Below are positions 9,114 to 20,100 of a stretch of DNA of 64,000 nt, one piece after another. Position 1 is the first letter of the stretch. Each line of letters starts with the position of its first letter. Source of the stretch: Acholoe squamosa (lineage: Eukaryota > Annelida > Polychaeta > Phyllodocida > Polynoidae); the NCBI GenBank assembly GCA_949317995.1, contig OX439035.1:82275959-82339958 (forward strand), given 5' to 3'. A program made the position numbers and the translations under genes. A model generated the notes under the pieces. It saw nothing but the letters and a program-made list of their open reading frames with translations, searched no databases and was not told the DNA's origin.

Positions 9114-11020
9114 CTGAAAAAGAGAAACAAATAGTCCATTAGTCGAATCTCATCATCACATCCTACAGGCACAAAAAGACAAGGTGGGGATATATACATA
9201 GACTGACAATTGGATATAATCATTATTGTGAGATTTTCTTTTGTGAGTATAAGCTTTAGATAGGTTAGCAAAGAATGCTGCTTTGCATTGTGAGAATAGA
9301 AAGCATCTAGAGTTAGGGGCAACACCAAACTTGAAAGCTACTGTCATATTAGTCTCTACATTGGTTCCCTACGTAGCCCAAGGTGTTGGTACATAAGGAA
9401 TAATATTAGCAATCTTCCAATGAGAGCTCATTTTCCCAGCTCTCACAAGGCTCTCTATTTCAGTTGTTAAATACCTACACATATGCAAAGATGAAGTGCT
9501 AAAACTATAAAAAGGCCACTGCATCTTGTCCTATGGTAAATAACATAAAGTTGTGCAGGGGTATACTACCAAGACTTTAGGCAGCAGAACAAACAGTGAG
9601 TGTGGGGGAAATATGTCATGTTAGGATTATTAGGTGATATTAGACAAAGACTTTAAATACCATGGCCACTACAACACATCACTGTCTCTTCTCTCTTAAA
9701 ACCAATGCTCTGCTCTACATGATAACTCAAACAGCTACGCAGGGTTTAGACCCTAATAGAGCAATCACACAAGAACCTACACTCCTACAATCCCTCCCTT
9801 AAGGTGAGCTAAGCTATAGTATCACAAGACTCTTGGCTAGAGGCATATGACCTAAGACGCAAGTCCCATCACCTCAGTCTTATCCTGAGAAACCTGCCCA
9901 AATGCATATTACCTAAGACAAATCCCATCATCGCAGACATGTGTGCTAAGAAACATGACCAGAGAAATTTCATAATAACCTATCACACAGGTCACCTCAC
10001 ATCAGACATGTCATAGGAAATACAACACTTGGGCAGGGGTTTCCCAGACTCTTTAACAGAAGGTGATGATGTTTTTATCAGCTAAAAAAGCCATTGACTA
10101 TGCCTCTTTATTTTACTTATATCTCTTCATTAAAAACGAACCAGGTGCATGGGATGATGTACGACACATGCACAAAACATTGGTTCAACAGTATTTCCAC
10201 TTTATATAAGGATATCATTAAGGATATGTGCCCCAGAACCAAGGACGGTCATGTCAGGAACATGATGTGCAAGTAGAAATTTGATGTCAGTTTTATCGGA
10301 GAAACAGTCACTTAAATGTTACACCTAGGTTATCTTCAGACTGAACTACACTTAACGCTACGCTAGGACAAAGAACAAAAAAAGGTTTACACCCTTCATA
10401 TTGAGGTAGGAATAGTAGGTAATATACAATATGAAACCTGCAACAATCATGCCTGCATTGTCGTCAAACAATGAGATGGATATCATATGTAATATATACA
10501 GAGAGACATAGAGAGTTTGGAGTCTTACCCAGTGTTAATGCTGCAAGCACAGAATGATATACAAAACTAGGATTAGGCTAAGACGGAGGCTTGAGGGCTA
10601 CTGTCACCTCAACAACTCGGCGTAGGGTAAGCACTCTTGTGTAAAGCAATAGAAACCAGTGCAGCATCTTTGTGACTAGTTCACCAGTCGGGTTCTTCTG
10701 TTAGTAACTTTACTTGGATTAAGTTAGTCAAGACTGCATCCCATGTTAGTCTACCTTAATTTTATTGTGTCTTAATCAGAATTTTGTCTGAGCCTTGGTT
10801 ATTCGTTACGATGAGTCTCTCTGTGTTTCCTTGGGTTTGGAATGGAAGCTTTGATGATTTGCTGATATTTTACTTTGTCCTTTTATGCCCATGTCATATG
10901 TGTAAAACCACATGTGATTTTTGTACCAACTATTTGTGTGGTCTATTATGTGTTGTACCTGTTGTTGATGGTTTCTCAATGTGCCTAGTGTAGCTTGGAA
11001 TATACAAATATACTTTAATA

Positions 11021-11207
11021 CAGTCATGTCTCTATAAACCGGTCTTCAATAGGTCGGTTGATTCACTTACCAGCCACGTTTGCCATCAAACAGATTTGAG
11101 TATATCCATTGAATTCTATTGTAATTATGATTTAGAGAACCAGCCGATTCAAGAACCAGTCAAATTTTATCTCAAACGGAGGTGGCCGGTTGATAGAGAC
11201 ATGACTG
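11021..11207. mobile_element. TA-flanked MITE, TIR CAGTCATGTCTCTAT
   Basis: CAGTCATGTCTCTATAAACC at the left end and the reverse complement of the right end (CAGTCATGTCTCTATCAACC) are terminal inverted repeats. TA lies directly outside both ends, the usual Tc1/mariner-type target duplication. The interior has a second inverted pair built on gattcaagaacca/accagc words. It is 187 bp and non-coding. Confidence 0.85.
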
Positions 11208-11597
11208 TACTTTATTTCTGAGAGATGTTGCTTTATCTCATCAAATTGATTTAGACTAGGCATTTTGATATTTAGAAACATTTTATTGGGACGTAGAAAC
11301 ATTCTCTCCAAAACTAATGGTATTTGACTTTTCTAACATACACCACTGGCCGAGATAATGAATATTGACGGTGTAATGAAAGGGTCCAAAATATTTCATA
11401 AACTTCATCGAAGAAAAGGGCAATCACAATTTCTGAAATTGCTAATTGCTACGCTAATAATAAGAACTATGCCTCCAAAATCCTCTTGTGTTTCACTTCT
11501 TGATTTATCTTTGTGGGTATAGCGGTGCGCTGCATCCACTTTAAATATAACGAGAAAATATATATCAATCTTGGGAAAATTGTTAAGACACCAAAAA

Positions 11598-11724
11598 CAG
11601 GGGCGTAGGAAGCAAAATTTGATTGGAGGGGCTGCTATATTTTTATATAGGCATAAATAGGGAACCTCTTCATTATTGGGGGGCCCAGGGCCCTCTGCCC
11701 CCCCCCCTTTTTCCTACGCCCCTG
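11598..11724. mobile_element. Short element with 14-bp TIR CAGGGGCGTAGGAA
   Basis: CAGGGGCGTAGGAA at 11598-11611 is the exact reverse complement of 11711-11724. Ends of the form CAGGGGCG...CGCCCCTG are typical of hAT-like MITEs. No clean 8-bp target duplication is visible. The interior carries a C-run before the right TIR. Confidence 0.75.
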
Positions 11725-14700
11725 AAAAGGTTATGACGACAGTATAACCTACATTGTAGGTGACAACACGTACACGTTATATCAATGCCAGATATAATAT
11801 ACTTGATAATAATTGATAAAAGACAATAAGGTTCCGACCAGTGAACTTTACCTACCACAGTGCCGTGTAATGGCACATGTATAGGGTAGATTCACCTTAA
11901 GCTGGACAATACCTTCAGTCCAACAAAAGTAAGAGAGAATTCCTAAAAATAATTTCATAAGAAATGTTGATAAGAATATTATGCATACTAATCTCTGCAC
12001 TGGAGTGAACAGCACCAGAATTTATAGTTATACGCAAATTATAGGTATCGTCACACATACGACTCGGTTTACATTCAGGTGTCCGGCTCAGGTGAATCTA
12101 TCCTACCACAGATCTGCATGGTGACCATCACACTGAGGAAAAGCAAATAACCCACTGCAAGTCACACCATAGTTATTGCCCAAAGTGATATGTTTTTTTT
12201 TTGTTGTTTTTTTTATTATTATTATTATGATTTCTTCTGGCTAACATTATACTCTCTGTGTACCATTCTCAAAATCACCAATGTTATCATAAAGCAAGAA
12301 TTCCACCGGGGCCTCCTCGAAAGTTGGGGAGACATTTAAATTACTATTCTGTCTCATGTCATGTGTGATTTGTCCAGGCTGGTATGAGAAAATCACTTGC
12401 AAATGATATTATTTTGGAAAGGGAATTGAATGGTTAAATGAAAACAGGGAGTACACAGGTAAATTTCTTTTCTCTTATCTTTGTTAAATTTACCTTTGCT
12501 GGAGAGCACTAAAGATACCATGTAGACCTTTCAACTAAGCACACATACCAGGAACAGATGCCCAATGGTCTATTGGCTACCTCACCGCTACTCCTCTACA
12601 CAAGAGCCATACTAAATGCGTGGAGCGTACGTAATCCATCTCTTCAAAAGTAACAACTTCCGTAATACAATCTCTGCTGGTGTTCTTTGTATGTTTCGAG
12701 GGCTTTTCATGATGCTGCGAAGGAGGACCTACTACTACTAGCCAATGCTGATCTTGAAAGGTTTAATGGGGAGTGTTTATCACCTTTGGTTTTACAGTTT
12801 CCATAAATGCTGATGGGATTTTTGTATACAACTATCATTTCTGGATGGAGATCATTGATGAAAGTATTAAACCGCGCGTGTATGGGTGCACTTTGGGAGG
12901 ATTATTCATTGGGATACTTGAGATTTATTGTCATGGTTATCACAAACACAATCCATGTTAATCATAGACTATATACAGCTCTAACATATTGAGTGCAGCG
13001 TATACGAATATATGAAACAACCATGAGAAATATCACTTAATCACCAGTATATGCAGGCAAACTCAAGGGTGACATGACGCATCCATTTGCCCCCTTTTTC
13101 TAAAGCTGAGTCAAACAAGCCAAATATATTCTGAATGGAATTTCAATTATCCCGCATGGCTCTTATAGATCACCATTTACTACCATACTAGTTATTTACT
13201 CACATCCTACTGTATGCCTCTTTGGCTTCCGTACATCGGGCCAACTCCCAAAGCAATTACTAGACATATATAAACTATACCTGTATAAATTCCAGACAAA
13301 TTATTGAAAGGTTTTTATTCAAATTTAGGATGATGGCACCTGGAATCTACTTCATATACTGTTCATCCAGCGAGATAGTAAAAGGAATGTAATTATGCCA
13401 TTACCTATCATACTTGATCGAGAACCGGTATTTTTTGCATACCTTTTCACACAAGCACATTCGCTATAACGAATACCAAAATAGTTACCAATCCATTACT
13501 ACTATCTTCTATGATTTTAGAAAAAATCATGTTTTCCTTTTGTTGTTGACTTTGAGTTTGTAAAGCACACAACGTGGCCTCCGGCATAAACCTTGGCATC
13601 GTCTGTTGCCATGGCGACGGGTGTGCGTTGCCAAGACACCTGTCATAAGCTACTCTTCTCCAGCAAGGAGGAGGACTGGGGCAATCCAGCCTGTGACTTG
13701 AGTCTACTGCTCCAGTATCTGTGTGGACTTTTTACCCCTAAACCCCAGGCCTAAAGCTCTTCCCTGAAGAGACTCAGCAGCACAAGGTTATCTTACCCCG
13801 TGGATACAAATAGACCCTATACTCTATGGTAGACTATGCCACCAACTATACTCCTTTCTCTGGTAGAAAATGTATTAGTATATTTACACATGGACTAGAG
13901 TAAGGGATCATGTACGTGTATATATAATGTGTACCATATGACACTCACAATGATTAATAATTTTCAATGAGCTGCCTTTTGGGAGTATGCTGCACACATT
14001 TGTTCAATGCTGGAGCAAGTACCAAATTGTAGTCCTAGGTTGGCACCCTGACTGTAAAATATGAGAGCCGAGTTGTCTACAACAATAAATAATGTGGTGT
14101 ATGGGTGGGGGACATGTGTTGTTTGACCCCTTTGTTTGATGTTTACAAAAACACTGTGTGACTACAATGCATATTATGTGCCCATAACAGCCTTTTCTTC
14201 TCCATTTGGCACTCCTTTTTATAATGCTAATTAGAACACCAAAATACAAAAGTTTTATCTATGTTACAAACGAAATGTTGTTCTCAATACTGTATATCTA
14301 ATGTATAGATACTATTACATTTAATGTGAAGAACCCCTTCCGGCTGATGCGAGTGCATGTAGTGACATAGTCATCAAGCAAACTTCAAGTCTTTGTGAAT
14401 TATATAGAATTAGTGAATGGCATCTAATATGGACTAAATAGCATGGGTTAATAGGAATGGATAAGAGAGGGACCAAATTGAGAGACATTGATACAATTAT
14501 TGCAATTGCTTGTTGCTTTCTGAAGCAGTGCAATCCAATAATGCAGTTATGAAGGCAGTACAATCAGGCAAAGGCACATGAATATAAGATATTTCACTTA
14601 TTAAGAGCAAAGCTAGATTCATTATTTTTTAATGCTATGATCCTCACCAAGCATAGGGCTTATAATTGATACTGAACTATGGCTATTGCAGAATTAACGA

Positions 14701-14917
14701 GGTGGGTGTTTATCATCAACTACTAAGCAGTACCCAGCAACTTGCTAGATATTAAGCAATCAAAAATACAGGTGGCAGTAACCATGGTAAATGGTTCGAA
14801 GGTTTAAATGTAAAAATGAACAGGCTGAATTATATCTACAAATATCAGGGCACCAACTGTACTCCTCCTTTTCAAATTCGACAAACACTTTATTACATCC
14901 TTCGTAAACCTAAACTG

Positions 14918-14919
<2 letters not shown>

Positions 14920-15000
<81 letters not shown>
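14920..15000. repeat. (TA)n microsatellite, 81 bp
   Basis: An uninterrupted TA dinucleotide array, 67 bp on the donor side of the exon at 15067-15206. It gives a spurious Tyr-Ile open frame. Confidence 0.98.
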
Positions 15001-15002
<2 letters not shown>

Positions 15003-15066
15003 CCTTTATATATGCCCTAAACCACTGACGGCCTCAAAATGATGTAGGAGTAAAGGAAAGGCTTAC

Positions 15067-15206
15067 CCTATGGCTACAATTACAAAATCTAGCATATTCC
15101 ATCCGTTTCGTAAGTAAGCACCGGGATGTAGTAGGAAACCGTAGGCTAGGATCTTCATGAACGCCTCTACCGTGAAGATGACGAGGAACACGTATTCCAC
15201 GTTTTC
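15067..15206 (-). CDS. Cav1: Cav1 alpha-1 exon: repeat I S2 and S3 (most 5' exon found)
   Basis: A 140-bp exon, acceptor ttttttgcttgcag, donor GTAAGC, starting in phase 0 and leaving in phase 2. It reads [20 protein letters not shown], then [12 protein letters not shown], then [14 protein letters not shown]. These are transmembrane segments S2 (with the acidic Glu of TVEAF) and S3 (with the Asp of NMLDF), which form the charge-transfer part of the repeat-I voltage sensor. VEY-FL-IFTVEAF and RNGWN-LDF identify Cav1; Cav2 has IGIFCFEAGIKI here. By my count of the protein, the vertebrate Cav1.2 exon begins and ends at the same residues. The exon encoding the N-terminus and IS1 must lie at higher coordinates and was not found. 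Confidence 0.97.
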
Positions 15207-18200
15207 CTGCAAGCAAAAAGAGAGGAAAATATTAGAAATTGAAAGAAAAAGTTTCAGTCACAGAAATTATATCAAGTAAATATATGTAAAACAGGGGACA
15301 AGGGGAATACCTGTACTATATAGAGATCAATACAAGAGAAGGTCACTTTTCAGAGACGTTGTTGATAAAAGTTTTGAGATTTTTCTTAGGCTAACCTATT
15401 AAGAATGCAAATTTCTATTGGCAGGCCTGCCATCCAATACACCTTACTTGAAGGATAACTGTCTTGTGAATCTCCTGGTGTAAGTTCTTTGAACATGTGG
15501 ACACTACAGGCAAAAGTATGAGCATTCCACCAGATTTAATCTACACATGACTTTATCCAATAAATCATAAAAAAAAAATCACCCTTTCTTGCTGCAAGGA
15601 TTCATAACAACAGCAGGCACTCTTAATTCATATCATGCTACATGTACATAGTCATAATAATCTTTTCAGACGACAGAGGGCTCAATTCGCATCGCGAGAT
15701 GTTTTGTTGGGATCACGAGAAAAAGCGTGTCGACGGGGATTGGGCGCAGGTGCATGCTTACGACGTAAGTCACGTATTCATGATCAACTTATTGTATTGT
15801 CCGTAATAGAAATACATAAAAGAACATGTAGATTTACATACTTTGTCAATCTATTCACGAGCATAAAAAAAGTTGACCCAAAGTATAGCGCTGTCAGTTT
15901 CTCATCTACATGATTACAGATAATAGGGGTTGACACTTGAGGCGGCCAATTACAAGAAGAGCCTAATGGATCAGGGGGAGGGTCGTGAATGGAACCCTCC
16001 TGTGGTCTTATTACATAATGTAAGATCTACCCCTCTGGTAGACACTGAACGCTGTGGGAATGCACCATCTGATCGTAAGGACCTGCGCCACCGTGCGATC
16101 GCTTGGTTGGTAGTATGGCATAGCCATCCTGGGACCACTTATGACACCCATGGAGAACCATTTTAGGGTGTTCTCAGACCCATCACCAAAGGGGCATTCA
16201 GAAGAGTGACTGTGGTTTGGTGTGGGGACGGTCCCGTCAAGCCTGTCTGTCATTGAAGGTAGATTGGCATTTGCTGATGGACGTGTCCCCCAAATAGGAT
16301 GACGTCAAATGGAGCGATACTGAGCGGTTGCCGAGCTGACAGCGAGCAAAATACTGTGTAAGATTACGTGAGCAGCAGAACAACTGCAGCCAATTCCCAT
16401 GGAGGCTGAAGATGTTACGAGTGGTCCCCTCCCCACACATACATAGCTAGCATAACAGTGTTATCAGAGCCTACAATACAGCCAACTACTGACAACCAGG
16501 CCCTCCGACATCAGCCCACCAACGCCCCTCCCCCCCCCGCTGGATGCGCTCTTGAGCCAGTGCTTCCATTGCTCCACGGTCCATCGGCTTCTTGTTTAGA
16601 CTCTAAAGAAGGCATTGTTACCTCCAGCTCCCACTGAGTATTGATCTTCAGACACCTTTTTATTTCCACAGTGCTGACTCTGTGTCTGAGCTTTCTAAAG
16701 GTAGAGAATGAAGAAGGGTCACAATTGCCTTTGCATTAGCAATGATTGCAACAAAGGGAAAAGCAGAATTTGCTTAAGAGTTGATTGCCTTATCAGTTAG
16801 AGAATGAGGAGCATACAACTGCTCCAGTGAAGTCTCAATATTCAATGACTGTTAATGCCCAAGGTTTTACTGACCTTCGCAGTCACTGCCACCCAATCAA
16901 GAAGCGGATGAATAAACATCCTGTTTAGTGTAGCCTGGAGTGTATAGGCCATCAAAATAGAGAAATATTTTAGGCATGAATTACGCCAAAAAATTGACCT
17001 TTGAGAAGGGAGGGGGCAAATTTTCTTTGGCAGGTCCGCCACCCCTCGCCGTTGCTAAAAGGTGATCACCCCCTAAGACTAAGTAGGTAATGAGGATAAA
17101 GTCAAGTGGTTAAACGGTGGGGCATCAAGCAATAAGAAGGTTCTGAATGTGCATACTGAATATAGTATTAGATGCAGGGATAAAGGGATGGTCAGAGAGG
17201 CTTAAGCGACAGTGCATGGGGGCAAAGGGATAGGAAACAAAAGGGAAGTACCCTAAATCACAGGGCATGGGCCGGTTGCACACACTAGTGAGGTAAGGCC
17301 ATGCCACAGACCAAAGTGCAAATAGCAAACCACATATTGACACTATTTCCCTTCCACTTCCAAAGGTAATCCCCCACTGACCGGTTAAAGCGGGGAAGGA
17401 AGGAGCTATTCTAAGAGAGGAGAGGGATTGGGCTGCCCAGTATGGCTACAGCCTACCCTTGTGCTGTTCAGTACCAATATAGGACGTCAGTAGCTCGCAG
17501 GCGGGCAGGAGAAGCTCAAATTGCCAGTCAAATCAAGCTAGAACGACGTCTAAGTGTGCAGACGACACTGGTTACAATTGGATTTCCTAGCAGCGGGCTC
17601 TGGCCAGGGAAGAGGGTACTTTGGGCTGTCAGTAGGCGAGGCGTACCCCTACCGCCACCAACATCCTTACCGTTGCAGGCGAGACAGTCAAGTGACCGCT
17701 AACGCCGTCTATCGACTAGGTAACGAACTATTGACGCCCGCCCTTCGCGGCAGCCCGTTTGAAGGCTGGGTTAGGGAGGGTTGACGGAGAAGGCACATGG
17801 AAGCAGGGGGTTCGTACCTCTCATAGCTAACGTAAACTGACACCTCAAGTCAGTAAGTGGTGACTACCCTGCACACAAGCCCCAACCTCTGAATGTAACT
17901 GTAACTTGTAAGACAGGGTAGTACGGATGATGGAAAAAGGTGTCTTCTATTTTTCCCCCCTCTCAATATGAATCGTCGGATACTGGGTTCATGGGAAAGA
18001 GAATGGGTACTCTTGTAAATTAGCATAACCAAACTTTGACAACACATCCCTATCAATATGCGTCAATATCATTGGAAGGTATGTTGTGTGGGAGCAATTC
18101 ATTGTGGGGAGGGAGGAGGCATCGGTTAGGGTGCCTAGCGGTAGAACAGTTTGATACAACAGGGGCCTATAATTTTATCATAAGGGTCTTTCCCATTATT

Positions 18201-19179
18201 GGGTAACCACCCCCTGTCCCCTTATTTTCCCTAGCCAGTGTACCTCAATTAGGTGGAAAGGAGGAAATGCAAGTGACTATACTGAGGGAAAAACGAAATC
18301 GGAAACGAGCCCCGCAAAGCTAGTATATATAAAAATGTCTAAGGCTGTGCCACAGGCACAAGTATGATTGACTATCATGTACTATGGCCATAACTCACCA
18401 GGGCTGCAATGTTAGAAATTGATGTCTAGTCAATCAGATAATAAGATTGTGTAAGTGATCTTGTTCTTAAAGGGCTAAAAGTCAGTGATGCATATGTGCA
18501 AGGTTTAAAGGTTCCCTTTAGAGAGGTGCCTGTCTTACACTCTTGTAGTGGAATTTTGAGATTGGCTAGAGCAGAACTAGTTGAGTACCTCAAGGGACAC
18601 AGAGTGTTAGTGCATCACACCAACCTTAGGGCAATAAGGCCTTTGTATGGTTGTACATATATGTAAGTGGCCTGTTAAAGGGTTAAGGATTACCCAGAGG
18701 TGACACAACATCAATACTCTATTCCCATGTGTAAATAATCTGCTAGTAGCCCTCTTAATATGCCTTGTCAGCACAATAGATTTATACAGGGTCCCTGTCC
18801 TATAAGGTAACAGCTTTGCAATGCTCATGGAGACACTGTATCTGCAAAATATGGTAAGGTTTAGATAGAAGTAAATACTTGATTGACGTCTAGTCAATCA
18901 AGTAAATATATATAGTTACAAATCTAATTTCTTTGAAATCTGGCCATCTTTAGTGATAAAATATCCTGGTACAGAGCAGACCAGTCCAAGAACATCACGT
19001 ATTCAGTTAATAGGTTCATGCAAGATTGTCACGTTAATCGAAAGCTTATGGAATGTACTGTGACGTGACCGGGGTTGTTTACACAGCACCTCATGTAACA
19101 GTTTGCTGTTTACAAAGCACTTCATCTGACATTGGCCTGGTCAGCGAGTACCTATGATGAAGATATATGCTGTTTACAT
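15207..19179. other. No gene recognised; probable 5' intron of Cav1
   Basis: About 4 kb. It holds one perfect CRE palindrome (16300-16307), C-rich and purine-rich patches, and a 12-bp hairpin at 18876-18904. The stretch 17440-17790 is open on the plus strand and richer in CG, but its translation shows no family I know. Confidence 0.5.
18876..18904. repeat. 12-bp perfect hairpin around tagtcaatca
   Basis: TACTTGATTGAC at 18876-18887 pairs exactly with 18893-18904 across a 5-nt loop. A related single arm (gtctagtcaatca) occurs at about 18423-18436, so the two could mark the ends of a ~480-bp element. Confidence 0.6.
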
Positions 19180-20100
19180 AGCACTGCTGGTGGCAGTGTA
19201 CTGTTCATATAGCACATCTGGTGAGTGCTGTTCATATGGCACCTCTGGGGACAGTGTCCTGTCCATACAGCACCTCTGATGACTGTACTGTTCATACAGC
19301 ACCTCTGGTGACTGTACTGTTCATACTGCACCTTTGGTGACTGTGTACTATTCATACTGCACCTTTGGTGACTGTGCTGTTCATACTGCACCTCTGGTGA
19401 CTGTGTACTGTTCATACTGCACCTTTGGTGACTGTGCTGTTCATACAGAACCTCTGATGACAGTCTACTGTTCATACTGCACCTTTGGTGACTGTGCTGT
19501 TCATACAGCACCTCTGGTGACAGTAGGCTGTTCATACTTCACCTTTGGTGATGATGTGCTGTTCATACAGCACCTCTGGTGACTGTGTACTGTTCATACT
19601 GCACCTTTGGTGACTGTGCTGTTCATACAGAACCTCTGATGACAGTCTACTGTTCATACTGCACGTTTGGTGACTGTGCTATTTATACAGCACCTCTGGT
19701 GACAGTAGGCTGTTCATACTTCACCTTTGGTGATGATGTGCTGTTCATACAGCACCTCTGGTGACTGTGTACTGTTCATACTGCACCTTTGGTGACTGTG
19801 CTTTCCTCATTGCACCCTTGGTGACTGTGCTGTTCATACAGCACCTCTGGGGACAATGTGCTGTTTATACAGCACCTCTGGTGACAGTAGGCTGTTTATA
19901 CTGCACCTCTGGTGATGATGTGCTGTTCATACAGCACCTCTGGGGACAGTGTGCTGTTTATACAGCACCTCTGGTGACAGTAGGCTGTTTATACTGCACT
20001 TCTGGTGACAGTAGGCTGTTTATACTGCACCTCTGGTGACAGTAGGCTGTTTATACAGCACCTCTGGTGATGATGTGCTGTTCATACTGCACCTCTGGTT
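19180..20100. repeat. Minisatellite of ~30-bp units with a 182-bp higher-order period
   Basis: About 30 units of the form CTGTTCATACAGCACCTCTG plus GTGACTGTG fill the region, alternating between 'cagcacctctgg' and 'tgcacctttgg' variants. A block of six units repeats as a whole: the word gtgtactg followed by the same unit order begins at 19403, 19585 and 19767, a period of 182 bp. The 3' part (19820-20100) uses a different variant mix (ggctgtttatac). Units are close to a multiple of three bases, so long open frames arise on both strands; these are not genes. Confidence 0.95.

Larger units (their letters stand above)
9114..15066 (-). other. Intron between IS2-S3 and IS4 exons
   Basis: About 6 kb. 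It contains two inverted-repeat elements (11021-11207 and 11598-11724), a T-rich run with an ATT repeat near 12191-12230, and a (TA)n array at 14920-15000 that ends 66 bp from the exon. No second coding exon or gene was recognised. Confidence 0.7.

Noticed and set aside
14816..15028. Tyr-Ile repeat open frames over (TA)n arrays (also 55.6, 60.9, 61.3 and 61.5 kb)
   Set aside because: TATATA has no stop in that frame; these are pure microsatellite artefacts.
19152..20039. Long open frames on both strands (up to 127 codons) with repeated Cys/Tyr/Ser or Met-Asn-Ser units
   Set aside because: They are translations of the ~30-bp minisatellite. The unit is near a multiple of three, so frames stay open by construction. 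No start context, splice signal or known repeat-protein pattern was seen.
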